A DNA stretch of 64,000 nucleotides from Dromiciops gliroides (Eukaryota > Chordata > Mammalia > Microbiotheria > Microbiotheriidae): positions 125,425,897-125,489,896 of the forward strand of contig NC_057866.1 of NCBI RefSeq assembly GCF_019393635.1, given 5' to 3'. Below the pieces are notes generated by a model, which saw only the letters and a list, made by a program, of their open reading frames with translations, ran no database searches and was not told the origin of the DNA. How positions within the stretch are numbered: the stretch's first letter is position 1; the number at the start of each line of letters is the position of its first letter. Shown one piece after another: positions 33,147 through 43,089 of the stretch. The position numbers and the translations under genes are program-made.

Positions 33147-33289
33147 GGGCAGCTAGGTGGCACAGTGGATAGAGCACTGGCCTTGGAGTCAGGAGTACCT
33201 GAGTTCAAATCTGGCCTCAGGCACTTAACACTTACTAACTGTGTGACCCTGGGCAAGTCACTTAACCCCAATTGCCTCACACACACAAA
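33147..33289 (+). mobile_element. WSINE1-type CORE-SINE
   Basis: caattgcctcac tail, TTAACACTT and GTCAGGAGTACC markers. TSD aaaa(c/t)gtattgccagg, one CpG-type change between the two copies (about 33130-33146 and 33291-33306). Confidence 0.93.
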
Positions 33290-33309
33290 AAAAATGTATT
33301 GCCAGGAAT

Positions 33310-34135
33310 GTGTTAGAGAGAAAGAAAGTATGAGACAAATAGCATGGCCACTTAACAGTGAGGACCTACTAAAGGTCAGGTGGATCCAGTCAGCATGTCT
33401 TCTGGTTCTTCCCTCAGATCTCTGAGCTTGCACTCCTGTGGTTGAAAGCTGAGGTTACCCAGGGTGGGAATTAACAGGGCAGGAACAGTGGAAAGTCAAG
33501 GGCATTGGGGAAGTCAAGGGTAGAGGAAAGAGCTTGATGTCTAAAGATGCCTAGAAAACCTTCACTCTTTTTGAATGTTAGTGGTTGGATCGATTATAAA
33601 AATCATAAGAAATAAGCTTGTATATGCTTTACCATTTCCAAAGCATTGGCAATTTGTCTCTGTCCTCATTTTGTGTCTTGGCCCATCCTTCCCCCTAGGT
33701 AGGAAGCAGGGCACAGACTTCTATTACTTGTGAAGAATCAGCAGCATCTTGAGGAGGAGTAAATTGGGGAGGGGGAGGTCAGGGAAGAGAAGCCACAAAC
33801 CTTCTAAAATGTACAAGAGGTATAGGAATATTCTGCATCTATGACATTTTTGATCATTTACTTCACCAAGTTTTCTCCAGTGTCTGACTACTTATGAATA
33901 CTAATAACTACTTTAAAATCTTGTTTCTTATGGAGTGTCCTCAAATATACCATCTAATCTGAGCCGATGGTGAAACAGAGCATGGTCACACTTAATACTA
34001 ATATAGCAACTTTCTCCCCAGAAACCCATAGCAATTTTGTATGGTTTTGTTAATTATCAGGCAAAACCATGCAAAATGACATCTATTTACACACACATAT
34101 ACATGCATATATAGATATATAGATATATACATCTA
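33310..34135. other. unassigned sequence
   Basis: No gene or repeat family recognised, apart from AT/CA-rich sequence at 34085-34139. Confidence 0.3.
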
Positions 34136-34449
34136 TATATGCATGGGGCACATCAAAGAACCTTCTCCTTGAGAAACTAAAGCAAAGGACAAACACACCT
34201 AAAGAGATAAGTGGCACCTGATCAGGACCTAGCTAGCTCCGGGACCATCACCCTTCATTCCAGTCTCCTCCACCCCTGGGGAGATAAGATTAGGTGTGGC
34301 TGCTGCCTTTGTGGCCTAAGGAACAGAGAGATGGCTTGAGAGATCCACATCTACCCCTCACCCAACTCCTCCAACCACCACCGGTAGGGGATGGTCCTCC
34401 CTCAATAAGGGAACTTTCCACAGTCCAATGATCACCCCCGTCAGTCCTC

Positions 34450-34456
34450 TATAAAA
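34450..34456 (+). promoter_or_regulatory. LTR TATA box
   Basis: TATAAAA in the expected place upstream of the poly-A signal of the LTR. Confidence 0.6.
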
Positions 34457-34573
34457 GTATCGGTCTGTCTCCTGCTCGAGGAGATTGGTATCTCAGAGCC
34501 ACGCTCTGTGCCATGCCTTCTCCCCATGAGAAGTCCAAGGGTTTCTTTCTTGGTTTCCCTTCCCCAGCCCCTA

Positions 34574-34579
34574 AATAAA
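34574..34579 (+). terminator. LTR poly-A signal
   Basis: AATAAA 118 bp downstream of the TATA box. Confidence 0.6.
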
Positions 34580-34628
34580 CTATTATCTTATTCTATTGGA
34601 TTTGTGTGCAAGAGGGTGTAATTCTTTA

Positions 34629-34779
34629 GTTTAGTTTATTTTTTTGGTGAGGCAATTGGGGTTGTGACTTGCCCAGGATCACACAGCTAGTAAGTGTCAA
34701 GTGTCTGAGGTCGGATTTGAACTCAGGTCCTCCTGACACCAGGGCTGGTCCTCTATCCACTGTGCCATCTAGCTGCCCC
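34629..34779 (-). mobile_element. WSINE1-type CORE-SINE inside LTR
   Basis: Inserted in the U5-like part. Perfect 17-bp TSD gagggtgtaattcttta (34612-34628 and 34780-34796). caattgcct-type tail with TTGACACTT core marker, a mixed combination. Confidence 0.96.
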
Positions 34780-34815
34780 GAGGGTGTAATTCTTTAAAGA
34801 GGAATTCCTAAAGAC

Positions 34816-34882
34816 CCCAAACCCCAACCCCTATCCCTGTCCCAAACCCTTACCTTAAACCCCTACCCTGTACCCCTACCCT
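34816..34882. repeat. degenerate CCCTA/CCCAA tract
   Basis: Runs of three to four C separated by A/T-rich spacers, about ten in a row. The minus strand has the matching G-runs, able in principle to form a G-quadruplex. Confidence 0.7.
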
Positions 34883-34934
34883 ATTTTCCCAATAACATAT
34901 ATATATATATTTATATATTTATACACATACATAT

Positions 34935-35045
34935 TATCCCCATTTGGCAGATGGAAAAACTGAGATTAAAGGAGGTTAATTCACTTCCCTATTGAAAGGC
35001 AGGATCTCCTGAATTCTACTACTGGCAATCTTTTCATTCATTCAT
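34935..35045 (-). mobile_element. MIR SINE, partial
   Basis: 'attatccccatttggcagat', 'ggaaaaactgagattaaagg' and 'tcactgagtgg'. Confidence 0.5.
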
Positions 35046-35410
35046 TCACTGAGTGGTCATAGAACCATAGTGGACATAGAACTATATTCGGTGAGACTAG
35101 AAAACTGTAAAAAGAAATGTAGCTATTCTTGGATTAAGAGAAACTGAGTTAACAAAATAAACATTTAAACAACATTACAAAAGCCTATAGTTGAATGCTA
35201 TAAAATGTCAATAAAGATTATAAGCTTTTTAGGGGTTCAGAGTAGGGAGAGATCAAAGTACACTGTAAAAGGAAGGTTGTAGCTGGCTTCATTCTAGCTG
35301 ATAGTTCAGTGTGTCAGTGACATTGGTGGAAAGAAATAGAGGTAGACTTTTAACTAGAAATTCTGCCACCCAGGGAAAATTCAGTAGAATGGAAGGTGAG
35401 AAAGGGGATA
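35046..35410. other. unassigned sequence
   Basis: No gene or family recognised. Confidence 0.3.
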
Positions 35411-35425
35411 GAATTTCTTGGTTAG

Positions 35426-35569
35426 GGCAACTAGGTGGTGCAGTGGATAGAGCACCGGCCCTGAAGCGAGGAGTACCTGAGTTCAAATCCGGCCTCAGAC
35501 ACTTAACACTTACTAGCTGTGTGACACTGGGCAAGTCACTTAACCCCAATTGCCTTACTTCAAAAAAAA
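35426..35569 (+). mobile_element. WSINE1-type CORE-SINE
   Basis: caattgccttac tail, TTAACACTT and GAGGAGTACC markers. Perfect 14-bp TSD aatttcttggttag (35412-35425 and 35570-35583). Confidence 0.95.
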
Positions 35570-35583
35570 AATTTCTTGGTTAG

Positions 35584-35944
35584 CTATCGTCCTGCTGTGA
35601 GAGGGGCTGGTCTGTCCCTTAAAGATACTTTCTACACTCTCAGAGAGTAGCTTCAGCATATCCATTAGGAGGAAAAGGAGTTGGAGGGAGGTGGCAGGTG
35701 AAAGGGAGGGTAGTAGTGGCAAAAGCTATGCTTCAGCAGTGACAGGCCTCCGGGGATAGCAGTACCAAGCCAGGAGACAGGAGATAGAACAGGAACAGAC
35801 ACATGGTCTAGTACAGGCACAGGACCATGAGGCACAGGGACAACAGGCTGGAATCTTAAATCTAGATACTGGATATCCTTTTCCTTGGGGGAAAGTACTG
35901 GTCACCCTGACCACTTTATCAGTCTGGGTAGAATACATAATCTC
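35584..35944. other. unassigned sequence
   Basis: Rich in CAGG/GGCAC words at 35740-35850. The minus frame 35726-36016 is Cys-rich but has no domain I can name. Confidence 0.3.
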
Positions 35945-36078
35945 CTTGTACATTTTACAGTTCATTAGATTGGAAAGTCCATGAGGACAGAGATTATCTT
36001 TTGCTTCTTTTTGCATCCTCAGTGCTCAGCACAAAGGGGGCACATAGCAGGCATTTAATAAATGTGTATTGACCCATG
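35945..36078 (+). mobile_element. L2 3' end
   Basis: 'cattagattggaaagtccat', 'gcatcctcagtgctcagcac', 'ggcatttaataaatgtgtat'. Confidence 0.7.
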
Positions 36079-36189
36079 GATTGATTGATTAAACATATGT
36101 CAAGATAGTAGTATTTCTGTAGTAGCAGCAATAATTTTTGTAATAATATGTTTGAGTGACTATTAGTATGTATGCATAGGGCTCTGGAT

Positions 36190-36372
36190 ATGAGATCTTT
36201 TGAAGGAAGAATTTGTGGGACTTGGTAACTTGCTAGGTAGAGAATTAAAGAAAGGAAGAAATCAAAGATGGCATTACCTTTTCTTTGTCTACCTTTTGTT
36301 CTTAGCTAACTGGAAAATGGGTTCATTTATGGGAAAGATATTTCTAGTTTGAAATATATTGAGTTTAGGTAT
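36190..36372 (-). mobile_element. L2 ORF2 fragment, antisense
   Basis: 'gaagaaatcaaagatggcat' and 'gaaatatattgagtttaggt' resemble the antisense L2 words seen at 770-1100. Low similarity. Confidence 0.4.
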
Positions 36373-37194
36373 GTGTTTTATAGTCTAATTCACTGTAGTA
36401 TCGAGCTGCTTGGTGGCTATATATACAAACATGTATAATTATATGTATATATGTGTGAATATGCATGTATATGTATATACCTACATGTATGGATTTGAGG
36501 CCTAAAAATCCACCAAGAAAACAGGATGCCCCTATCTCAGACAGTCTTTTTAAAAATTTGTTGGAAAACTGCTCCTGAAATGATAAGAGGGAGATGAAGC
36601 TTGGCAATAAGGAATTAACAGGAGTTTGAAAGGACTTTCTAACCTTAAGTCAGAGAAAGGTTAGGAATAAGGGCTTTATTTCTGTAAGCAGGAGGAAATT
36701 AGTTCTAAGAAATGCTAAATGTCTGAGCACTCTAATTAACTAGCTGACTATTCTATGTTTCAAGAGAGCTTGGCATTCTGCAGGTAAGGATTCGGGAGCT
36801 GATAGACACTTCTCCTTATGTAGATGAAGATACTGAGCTTTCTTTCTTCCAAGTCCAGCAGCTGGGACCTGCCTTTCTACAAGAGCTGAAACACAGATTC
36901 TGGGAGCTAAGCTAAAAGAGAGGATGGTAGAGACCACTTGTCTTCCTATGGGGAATAAGTAGCACCTCAGCTGAGGACTCCCATTGTAGCCAAGGAAAGA
37001 GGTAATGAATAGGAATGGTTTGATGCCCACTGGAGAGCTGCAGGGGTATAACGTCCACTAGGAATAGCAGAAATAGGATGGGTTCACCTAAGAGGTCCAG
37101 GTAAAGGCTCATCAAAGAATAGCACTATGTTATCAGCAGTAGAAAAAAAATTTTAACCAGATAAACAAAACACTGTTATGAGAGACCATCTTCA
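36373..37194. other. unassigned sequence
   Basis: Includes a TATG-rich patch (36417-36486). Two overlapping minus frames at 36740-37115 have no domain. No gene recognised. Confidence 0.3.
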
Positions 37195-37405
37195 TAAGAA
37201 ACATGGTTTAGTAGAAAGAGAACTAGCCTCAGAATTAAGGAGACCTGAGTTCAGGTTCTACCTTTTACACATAGTGACTATGGATGTCACTTAATATTTC
37301 CATTACTCAAGTTTCTCTCAGATTAATGACTGGGGATCTGCATCAATAGAGGGACTTTTTTCACCAGGACTTCCCTATATCAAAGAAATCAAAGATCTAT
37401 TCCCC
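37195..37405 (+). mobile_element. CORE-SINE, 'gatctgcat' tail type
   Basis: Head 'atggtttagtagaaagagaa', then 'tttctctcagattaatgact', 'ggggatctgcatcaatagag' and 'ggacttccctatatcaaaga'. Confidence 0.6.
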
Positions 37406-37985
37406 TCCCCCAACTTCTCATCTTCATGGAAATAGCTTTGTTCTACTAAATATGGTAATTTTATCTATATTTATGAGAAAAGGAGTTTGCAAAGAAAATG
37501 AAGGCCTTTAGAAGCCAAAATTTTCATTCAATGAATGTGCTAATTATCATTCTTATTTGTGAAAGCACTTAACAAGTTCCTTTAAGGCAAAGAGTCATCT
37601 CTTTTCTTTCCTGATCAATTCTGCATGTACTTGAAAATGAACTATGCTGTTTGATATATTTTTTAAAAAAATAAAATAATTTTAAAATAATTTTTGTTGA
37701 GTACACCTACTAACAATCTCCACCCATACAAAAAAAATAGGGGCTTGCTCCCAAATCTATATAATCAGAACTATTTACATTTTAATATTCTGTTACTCAG
37801 ACTTCTCATTAATTCCAACTGATTCCTGCACTCTGCCCCAGGGGCAAATTAGACAATTATCTCTGTTTTGTGGTATCTAAAAGGCAGCACCTGGAGAACA
37901 GAGAGTAAATAGACGGTAGAGAGTAGGGAGGCAAGGGCATCCGGAGAAAGGGGAGAAAGAGAAGGCTACTGGGAGAGGAAGGAAA
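37406..37985. other. unassigned sequence
   Basis: No gene or family recognised. Confidence 0.3.
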
Positions 37986-37989
37986 GAAA

Positions 37990-38118
37990 GAAGGAAGGAA
38001 GGAAGGAAGGAAGGAAGGAAGGAAGGAAGGAAGGAAGGAAGGAAGGAAGGAAGGAAGGAAGGAAGGAAGGAAGGAAGGAAGGAAGGAAGGAAGGAAGGAA
38101 GGAAGGAAGGAAGGAAGG
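37990..38118. repeat. (GGAA)n microsatellite, about 32 units
   Basis: Uninterrupted GGAA array of about 128 bp. Same motif as 18094-18214 and 58346-58437 on the other strand. Confidence 0.98.
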
Positions 38119-38650
38119 GAAAATGTAATGATTATTTGGGGGCTTGGGGATGGGGATGGGAATGGGGAGGAAAAGGAGAGATAGAACAGCAGGAATATGA
38201 GGAGAGAGAACAGAAAACAGCAAAAGAAAGCAATAGGTTTGAAGAGAACTGAGCTGGGCAGCTATAAACCTTTGTTAATCAAATTAAAATATTGAAAATC
38301 AGGAGCAGTTTTAAAATGTGATTTTCACTTAAGACTTCAGTGGCAGAAAAAAATAAAAATTAAAAAAAAGACTTCGGTGGCAGAAGAATGGGGTATGAGG
38401 ACAGAGAGACATGGTAAGGAGGTCAAACAAGAGAGTCTTAAAAAACAAGATTCACTTATATTAGTGTTTTGCCTAATTGACCCTAAGCTGATCCTGCTGA
38501 GTACCATGTTATAACAATCTCACTTTTACATAGTACATCACAGTTTGCAAAGTGACACACATAACTGGATTTTTTGGGGGGGTCAAGATTCATGATTTTA
38601 CTTATATGGGTACTTCCTCTTGTGAAAAATTGCTGTACTGATGCAGATCA
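38119..38650. other. unassigned sequence
   Basis: Purine-rich after the array. 38319-38395 contains a short direct repeat of 'aagacttc(a/g)gtggcagaa' (38332 and 38369). Confidence 0.35.
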
Positions 38651-38654
38651 GGAA

Positions 38655-38880
38655 TACAGCAATGTATTTGGAATTAGGAAGACCTCAGTTCAAATCCTAC
38701 CTCTTGACAGTAGCTTTCTGACCTTGGGTAAGTTATTTAACCTTTCCTAGCCTCAGTTTCATCATCTGTAAAACGGGAATAATAGTATCCACTATATGAA
38801 GTTATTATGAGGATCAAAAAAGATAATATATGTAAATGCTTTGCAAACCTGAACATGCTATATAAATGCTAGCCATCACT
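38655..38880 (+). mobile_element. MIR SINE, near complete
   Basis: 'agacctcagttcaaatccta', 'gaccttgggtaagttattta', 'ctcagtttcatcatctgtaa', 'tgctatataaatgctagcca'. Confidence 0.8.
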
Positions 38881-39404
38881 CACTACTACCAATCCTTCCA
38901 GGTATATAGGTAGGTATACATATTTTTATGGATGAAAAGACTAACCTCATAGAGGTTAAAATGACTTTCTTAGAATCCCATACTAGTAAGCCTCTGACCC
39001 ACACCTAACCTAAGGTAGACAACCAGAGCTTTGTCCCAGGGCACCTAAATCATTGAGTGTGGGTAACAGAAACAATGGAGATTAGCACTCAGCAAACGAA
39101 AACAACTAGTTAAAATAAGTCACCAGATAGTCCACCTCACTCCATCAAAGAGGTGAGATCTGAATTAACTTGGAGTTACTGCCTAATACTCATCAAATGG
39201 GCAAAAATAATTAAAAGCAAGGAAACTCAGTACTTGCAAGGATATGAAAGAACAGGTCCATTTATCCCTTGCTGGTGAGATTGTGAACTTGTACAATCTC
39301 TTTGTAGGGCAATTTAGCACTATCCTATAAAAGTTCCAAAAATAATCAAACCTTTTGACCCAATAATTCCATTGTTGGGAATATACCTTGAAAATGTTAT
39401 CAAA

Positions 39405-39675
39405 TTGAACCATACTATTTCTACTTTTATTGTTTTTCTTTTTTGAGGTTTTTTCCTTTTGCTCTGATTTTTCTTTCACAGCATGACTAAGGCAGAAATA
39501 TGTTTAATGTGATTGTACATATATAACCTATATAAGATTGCTTGCTGTCTTGGGGAGGGGGGAGAGGAGGAGGGAGGGAGAAAAATTTGAAACTAGAAAC
39601 CTTAGAAAAATAAATGTTGAAAACTATCTCTACATGTAGCTAGAAAATAATAAAATACTTTTATGATTAGAAAAA
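39405..39675 (+). mobile_element. 5'-truncated L1 3' UTR inside an older L1
   Basis: L1 3' end ('ataacctatataagattgct', 'tgtcttggggaggggggaga', 'ctatctctacatgtagctag', A-rich tail). Perfect 15-bp TSD gaaaatgttatcaaa (39390-39404 and 39676-39690). Confidence 0.93.
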
Positions 39676-39751
39676 GAAAATGTTATCAAAAACAAAAAAG
39701 GGCTATCCATACATATTTTTTGTAGCAGCATTATGTATAATCACACAGATA

Positions 39752-39752
<1 letters not shown>

Positions 39753-39785
<33 letters not shown>
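39753..39785. repeat. (AC)n microsatellite
   Basis: About 16 AC units. Confidence 0.97.
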
Positions 39786-39788
<3 letters not shown>

Positions 39789-39909
39789 CTAGGAATAAAT
39801 GACAACAACAGAACAGCTAAATAAATCATGATACTTTGATGTAAGGTAATTGAGTATAGATTGCTTTTAACACCAACAAGTATGAGCTATGCTTGGCACA
39901 TAGTAAATT

Positions 39910-40070
39910 TGGATGACAGCTCTAGACCTGGAAGGGATAGTCCCAACACCCCCATTTTACAGCTAAGGAAAATGAGTCCCAGGGAGTTTCAAAGATTTGG
40001 CCTAGGTCATCAATGGTAGGAATGAAAAGGAGGACTGACACCCAAGTTCTTCAGAGTCAGGGTCCTTTAT
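39910..40070 (-). mobile_element. MIR3 SINE
   Basis: 'ctagacctggaagggatagt', 'ttttacagctaaggaaaatg', 'aagttcttcagagtcagggt'. Confidence 0.6.
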
Positions 40071-40347
40071 TTTATATCACAAATCTCTGTTACTTTTGAA
40101 AGAAGCCTTAGAAAGTTCCATACTGAAAGACGCAATAACAAAACAAAGCAAACCCTAAAAATGGTACCCATACTCATTATAGTCATGTAAGAGGAAATAT
40201 GAATAGATGGAAAAACAGAATCTTGATAGGAAGTTAGAAAGAGCAACTAAACTTTTGCCTTGATGCTCTGTACTATGACATTAATTAGTTCATTCAAAGA
40301 CAAATGGTTATTAAGAAGTTCAATTAGTGGTATTGAAATTCAATGTT

Positions 40348-40889
40348 GGGGCAGCTAGGTGGTGCAGTAGATAAAGCACTGGCCCTGGATTCAGGAGGAC
40401 CTGAGTTCAAATCCAGCCTCAGACACTTGACACTGTAACGATTGGAATAACGCCACCTGCTGGATACTTACTGTAGAAGAGTTCTGCCCATGAAGGGAAG
40501 GTCTTTGAGGGCAAGACCAGGAGTCTTTTCTTCAGGAGTCAGGAAGTGACGCGGACTAGTGGGAGGAGGAAGGAAGAGACTGGCGCTGAGTCTCGCGCTC
40601 TTTCCTCTGGACTCTGGTAGAGAAGGGAGCTAGAAATGTGCTCTCCCTTTAATAGATAGGAATCTAGGCCTTTCTCTCTCTCTTTACCAAATTCTTATTC
40701 TCCTTAATAAATGCTTAAAAGTCTAACTCTTGCTAAAGCTTATAATTGATTGGCGACCACTCATTAGATATTTTAGACAGACTAGCTAGAATTTTAACCC
40801 TTAACAACACTTAACTAGCTGTTTGACCTTGGGCAAGTCACTTAACCCCAATTGCCTCACCCCCCCCCAAAAAAGAAAAGAAAAGAAAA
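40348..40889 (+). mobile_element. WSINE1-type CORE-SINE split by a solo LTR
   Basis: Head 40348-40433, LTR 40434-40806, then the CORE and a caattgcctcac tail with (AAAAG) repeats. Perfect 13-bp TSD gaaattcaatgtt (40335-40347 and 40890-40902). Confidence 0.95.
40434..40806 (+). mobile_element. solo LTR of an endogenous retrovirus, 373 bp
   Basis: Perfect TG...CA ends (TGTAACG...CTTAACA) and a 4-bp duplication acac (40430-40433 and 40807-40810), cut into the WSINE1 at cttgacac/ttactagc. AATAAA is at 40706-40711. CpGs are frequent (40525-40610), suggesting a young insertion. No viral genes remain, as expected after recombination between two LTRs. The 4-bp TSD suggests a class I-like integrase; this is inference. 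Confidence 0.9.
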
Positions 40890-40969
40890 GAAATTCAATG
40901 TTAATTTATTTTCTTTTTATTTTCCCCTAATAATTTCATTTGTTTTAACCTATTTAGCTACAATTCTAT

Positions 40970-41160
40970 ATCTTTGCTGACCTTCATAGACAGAACACAG
41001 ATGGCCTTGTATGCCAAGCAAAAGAGTTTGGAATGTAATTGGTAGGAAATATAAAGCCACAAAAAATTTTGAGGTGAAAACTAATGTTACCTGATCTATT
41101 TATTATGGAAGTATGGAAGTAGTATAAAAGATTGAGTGGAAATGGAAGCTCAACTAAATG
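40970..41160 (-). mobile_element. L2 ORF2 fragment, antisense
   Basis: 'ggccttgtatgccaagcaaa', 'agagtttggaatgtaattgg' and 'atgttacctgatctatt' are antisense L2 landmarks. Confidence 0.55.
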
Positions 41161-41187
41161 GTAATGAAGTCCTATATTGAGAGAGGT

Positions 41188-41262
41188 GAAGAAGAAGAAG
41201 AAGAAGAAGAAGAAGAAGAAGAAGAAGGAGGAGCAGGAGGAGGAGGACGAGGACGAGAAGAA
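41188..41262. repeat. (GAA)n/(GGA)n microsatellite
   Basis: About 75 bp of GAA passing into GGA/GAC. Confidence 0.97.
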
Positions 41263-41399
41263 ACTACAGTGGTGAAAATCTATAGGACTTGATAATGAAT
41301 TGACTCAACTCAAAAAAAAAATAGGTGAGTCCCCATTCTTTACCCAATAAAATACAAAATTTCTGATTCAAACATTAAAGGCTTTCCATAATCTCTCAA

Positions 41400-41490
41400 T
41401 ATTAATTTCTTAATAAATTTAATACAATAGTTTAATTAATAAATTCAATGTTCATTTTAATTTTTTTTGAAGCCACAAAATGGTACAACT
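41400..41490 (+). repeat. local 0.2-kb repeat, copy B (partial)
   Basis: 'caatagtttaattaataaat tcaatgtt' and 'agccacaaaatggtacaact' recur in copy C at 41899-41923 and 42074-42105. Confidence 0.6.
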
Positions 41491-41751
41491 TGGGGCTTCT
41501 ACGTGGTGCAGTGGATGGAGTGTTAGGCCTGGAGTCAGGATGACACCTCTTCCTGAGGTCAAATCTGGCCTCAGACAACTTACTAGTTGTGTGACCTTGG
41601 GCAAGTCACTTAACCTTGTTTGCCTCAGTTTCTTCATCTGTAAAATGTTCTGGAGAAGGAGATGGCAAACCACTTGAGTATCTTTGCCAAGAAAACCCCC
41701 AGAATGGGGTAATGAAAACTTGGACACTACTGAAAAACAACTGAACAACAA
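41491..41751 (+). mobile_element. MAR1-type CORE-SINE (long form)
   Basis: Complete: head, CORE, 'ggagaaggagatggcaaacc', 'gccaagaaaacccccagaat', terminal 'aaaaacaactgaacaaca'. It sits between copies B and C of the local repeat. Confidence 0.9.
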
Positions 41752-42105
41752 GAGGAAATGTATTGATGAGGAGTTGGAAGGAGCAACTGAATAATAGCCA
41801 TGATGCTCTATATTAACTAGTTAATTTTAAGATAAATGGTAATTAAGAGACTCAGTGGTATTGAGGTTCAATGGCAATCTCCTAATAAATCATAAAAATA
41901 GTTTAATTAAAAAATTCAATGTTGGGTCAGCAGTGGATAAAGCACTGGCCCTGGATTCAGGAGGACCTGAGTTCAAATCTGGCCTCAGACACTTGACACT
42001 TACTAGCTATGTGACACTGGGCAAGTCATTTAACCCTCATTGCCCTGCAAAAAAAAAAAAAATTCAATGTTAATTTTTTTAAGCTACAAGATGGTACAAC
42101 TTCCT
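41752..42105 (+). repeat. local 0.2-kb repeat, copy C (SINE-interrupted)
   Basis: Same order of words as copy A, then the junction words of copy B. Interrupted by the WSINE1 at 41924-42056. Confidence 0.6.
41924..42056 (+). mobile_element. WSINE1-type CORE-SINE, small head deletion
   Basis: Lacks 'ctaggtgg' of the head. cattgccctgc tail, TTGACACTT marker. TSD aaaaaattcaatgtt (about 41909-41923 and 42057-42071), the same paralogous site as the WSINE1 at 40348. Confidence 0.92.
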
Positions 42106-42860
42106 TGTTGCCTACCCTAAATAACAACCCCAGGGGAGCACCTCTTTAGCCAGTCTGCTTCCTGAGACCCTTGCAGGCAGCCCTCCCTGTGTCCTAGAGT
42201 TTCTCTATTTCTTTTGTTGCTTGTTTCCAATGCCAAAACTGCTAGCATGAGCCTCCTCTGATTCTATGGGCCTAATCACTTTCTGTTCCATCACACCACC
42301 TCTCATTGTACATCTTCTATATGGAGCCTTCTCTTTTGGTTACCTCAGGAATTAGCTGACATCGGTTCATGGGCCTCTAATTAGGATTACATCCCAGCTT
42401 TCCCACATATATAAGGGGCTCAACCCAAGCAATCTAAAAATCCTACAACCCCTTTTCCTTCCATGAACCCCCAAACCATTCTCTCTTGTTTTGCCCTCAG
42501 CGAATATGAAAAACAGCTGGTCACCATCATATGCATAATCATTCTTAATCTCTTGGCAACTCTTAAACTATTCTGGGAGGTTTTTTGCTAATGCCGATCA
42601 AGTTTAAAATGGGGACACTGGCTGCTTTGAATGGAAGGGTTTGACATTTAGAATTTCATTCTCTCCCTTCAAGGCCCTGGTCATTGACTCCGAGGGCCTG
42701 GCACAAGCCCCTATCCCTTAGTGAGTCCATTGTTTGGTTCTGTGGATTGATTTCAGAGACAATGGGCACATTTTCATAAGTCATCACATTATGAGGAACT
42801 CATATTCTTGGAGGCAATGTGTGGTGACATGATAAAGACAGGCTATGTTTTATGTATAGG
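42106..42860. other. unassigned non-repeat island
   Basis: No repeat is recognised. Contains TAATTAGGATTA (about 42379-42390, homeodomain-like words) and 'catatgcataatcatt' (about 42528-42543). No coding frame with a domain. Candidate non-coding element. Confidence 0.3.
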
Positions 42861-43089
42861 ACTTGAATTCCTTTCAGCTGGGAAAGGGTGACTTGGAAGA
42901 TTTGGTTAAAAATAAGACTAACTCTGAAATAAAACATGAGTCTTACAAACTTTGCAGCAATTACAGTCTTCAGAATTACTCCAGTATTTCACTCATCAAA
43001 GTACATACACATCCTCTCAAACTTCTTCCTTTTGTTATAAAGAAAAGGTCCCCTTACAGTGGGTTTCCAGAAACCACTTTCACCTGCGT

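Larger units (their letters stand above)
34140..34897 (+). mobile_element. ERV LTR (class I-like) with a SINE insert
   Basis: Starts TGCATGGGG and ends AATAACA. The flanking 4-bp 'tata' duplication is weak because the site is AT-rich. TATAAAA is at 34450-34456 and AATAAA at 34574-34579, 118 bp later, the layout of a U3-R-U5 LTR. Without the WSINE1 it is about 605 bp. The last 65 bp before the end are C-rich and telomere-like. No internal viral genes are seen on either side, so it is a solo LTR. Confidence 0.7.
39165..39850 (+). mobile_element. old L1 ORF2 3' segment, split by a younger L1
   Basis: 39165-39404 matches the ORF2 C-terminal region ('ccttttgacccaataattcc', 'gttgggaatataccttgaaa'). 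It resumes after the insertion at 39691 ('gggctatccatacatatttt', 'tgtagcagcattatgtataa', 'gaataaatgacaacaacaga'). Decayed. Confidence 0.65.
40190..40915 (+). repeat. local 0.2-kb repeat, copy A (SINE-interrupted)
   Basis: Shares 'agaggaaat', 'agagcaact', 'gatgctct', 'caaatggttattaag', 'agtggtattga' and 'aaattcaatgttaattt' in the same order with 41751-42105. Interrupted by the WSINE1 at 40348-40889. Confidence 0.6.

Noticed and set aside
34816..34882. Interstitial telomere
   Set aside because: Units are irregular and not (CCCTAA)n; better described as a C-rich tract in an LTR.
40348..40433. tRNA gene in the SINE heads
   Set aside because: A- and B-box-like words exist (tggtgcagtag, gttcaaatcc) but the cloverleaf is not intact; they are the Pol III promoter of the SINE.
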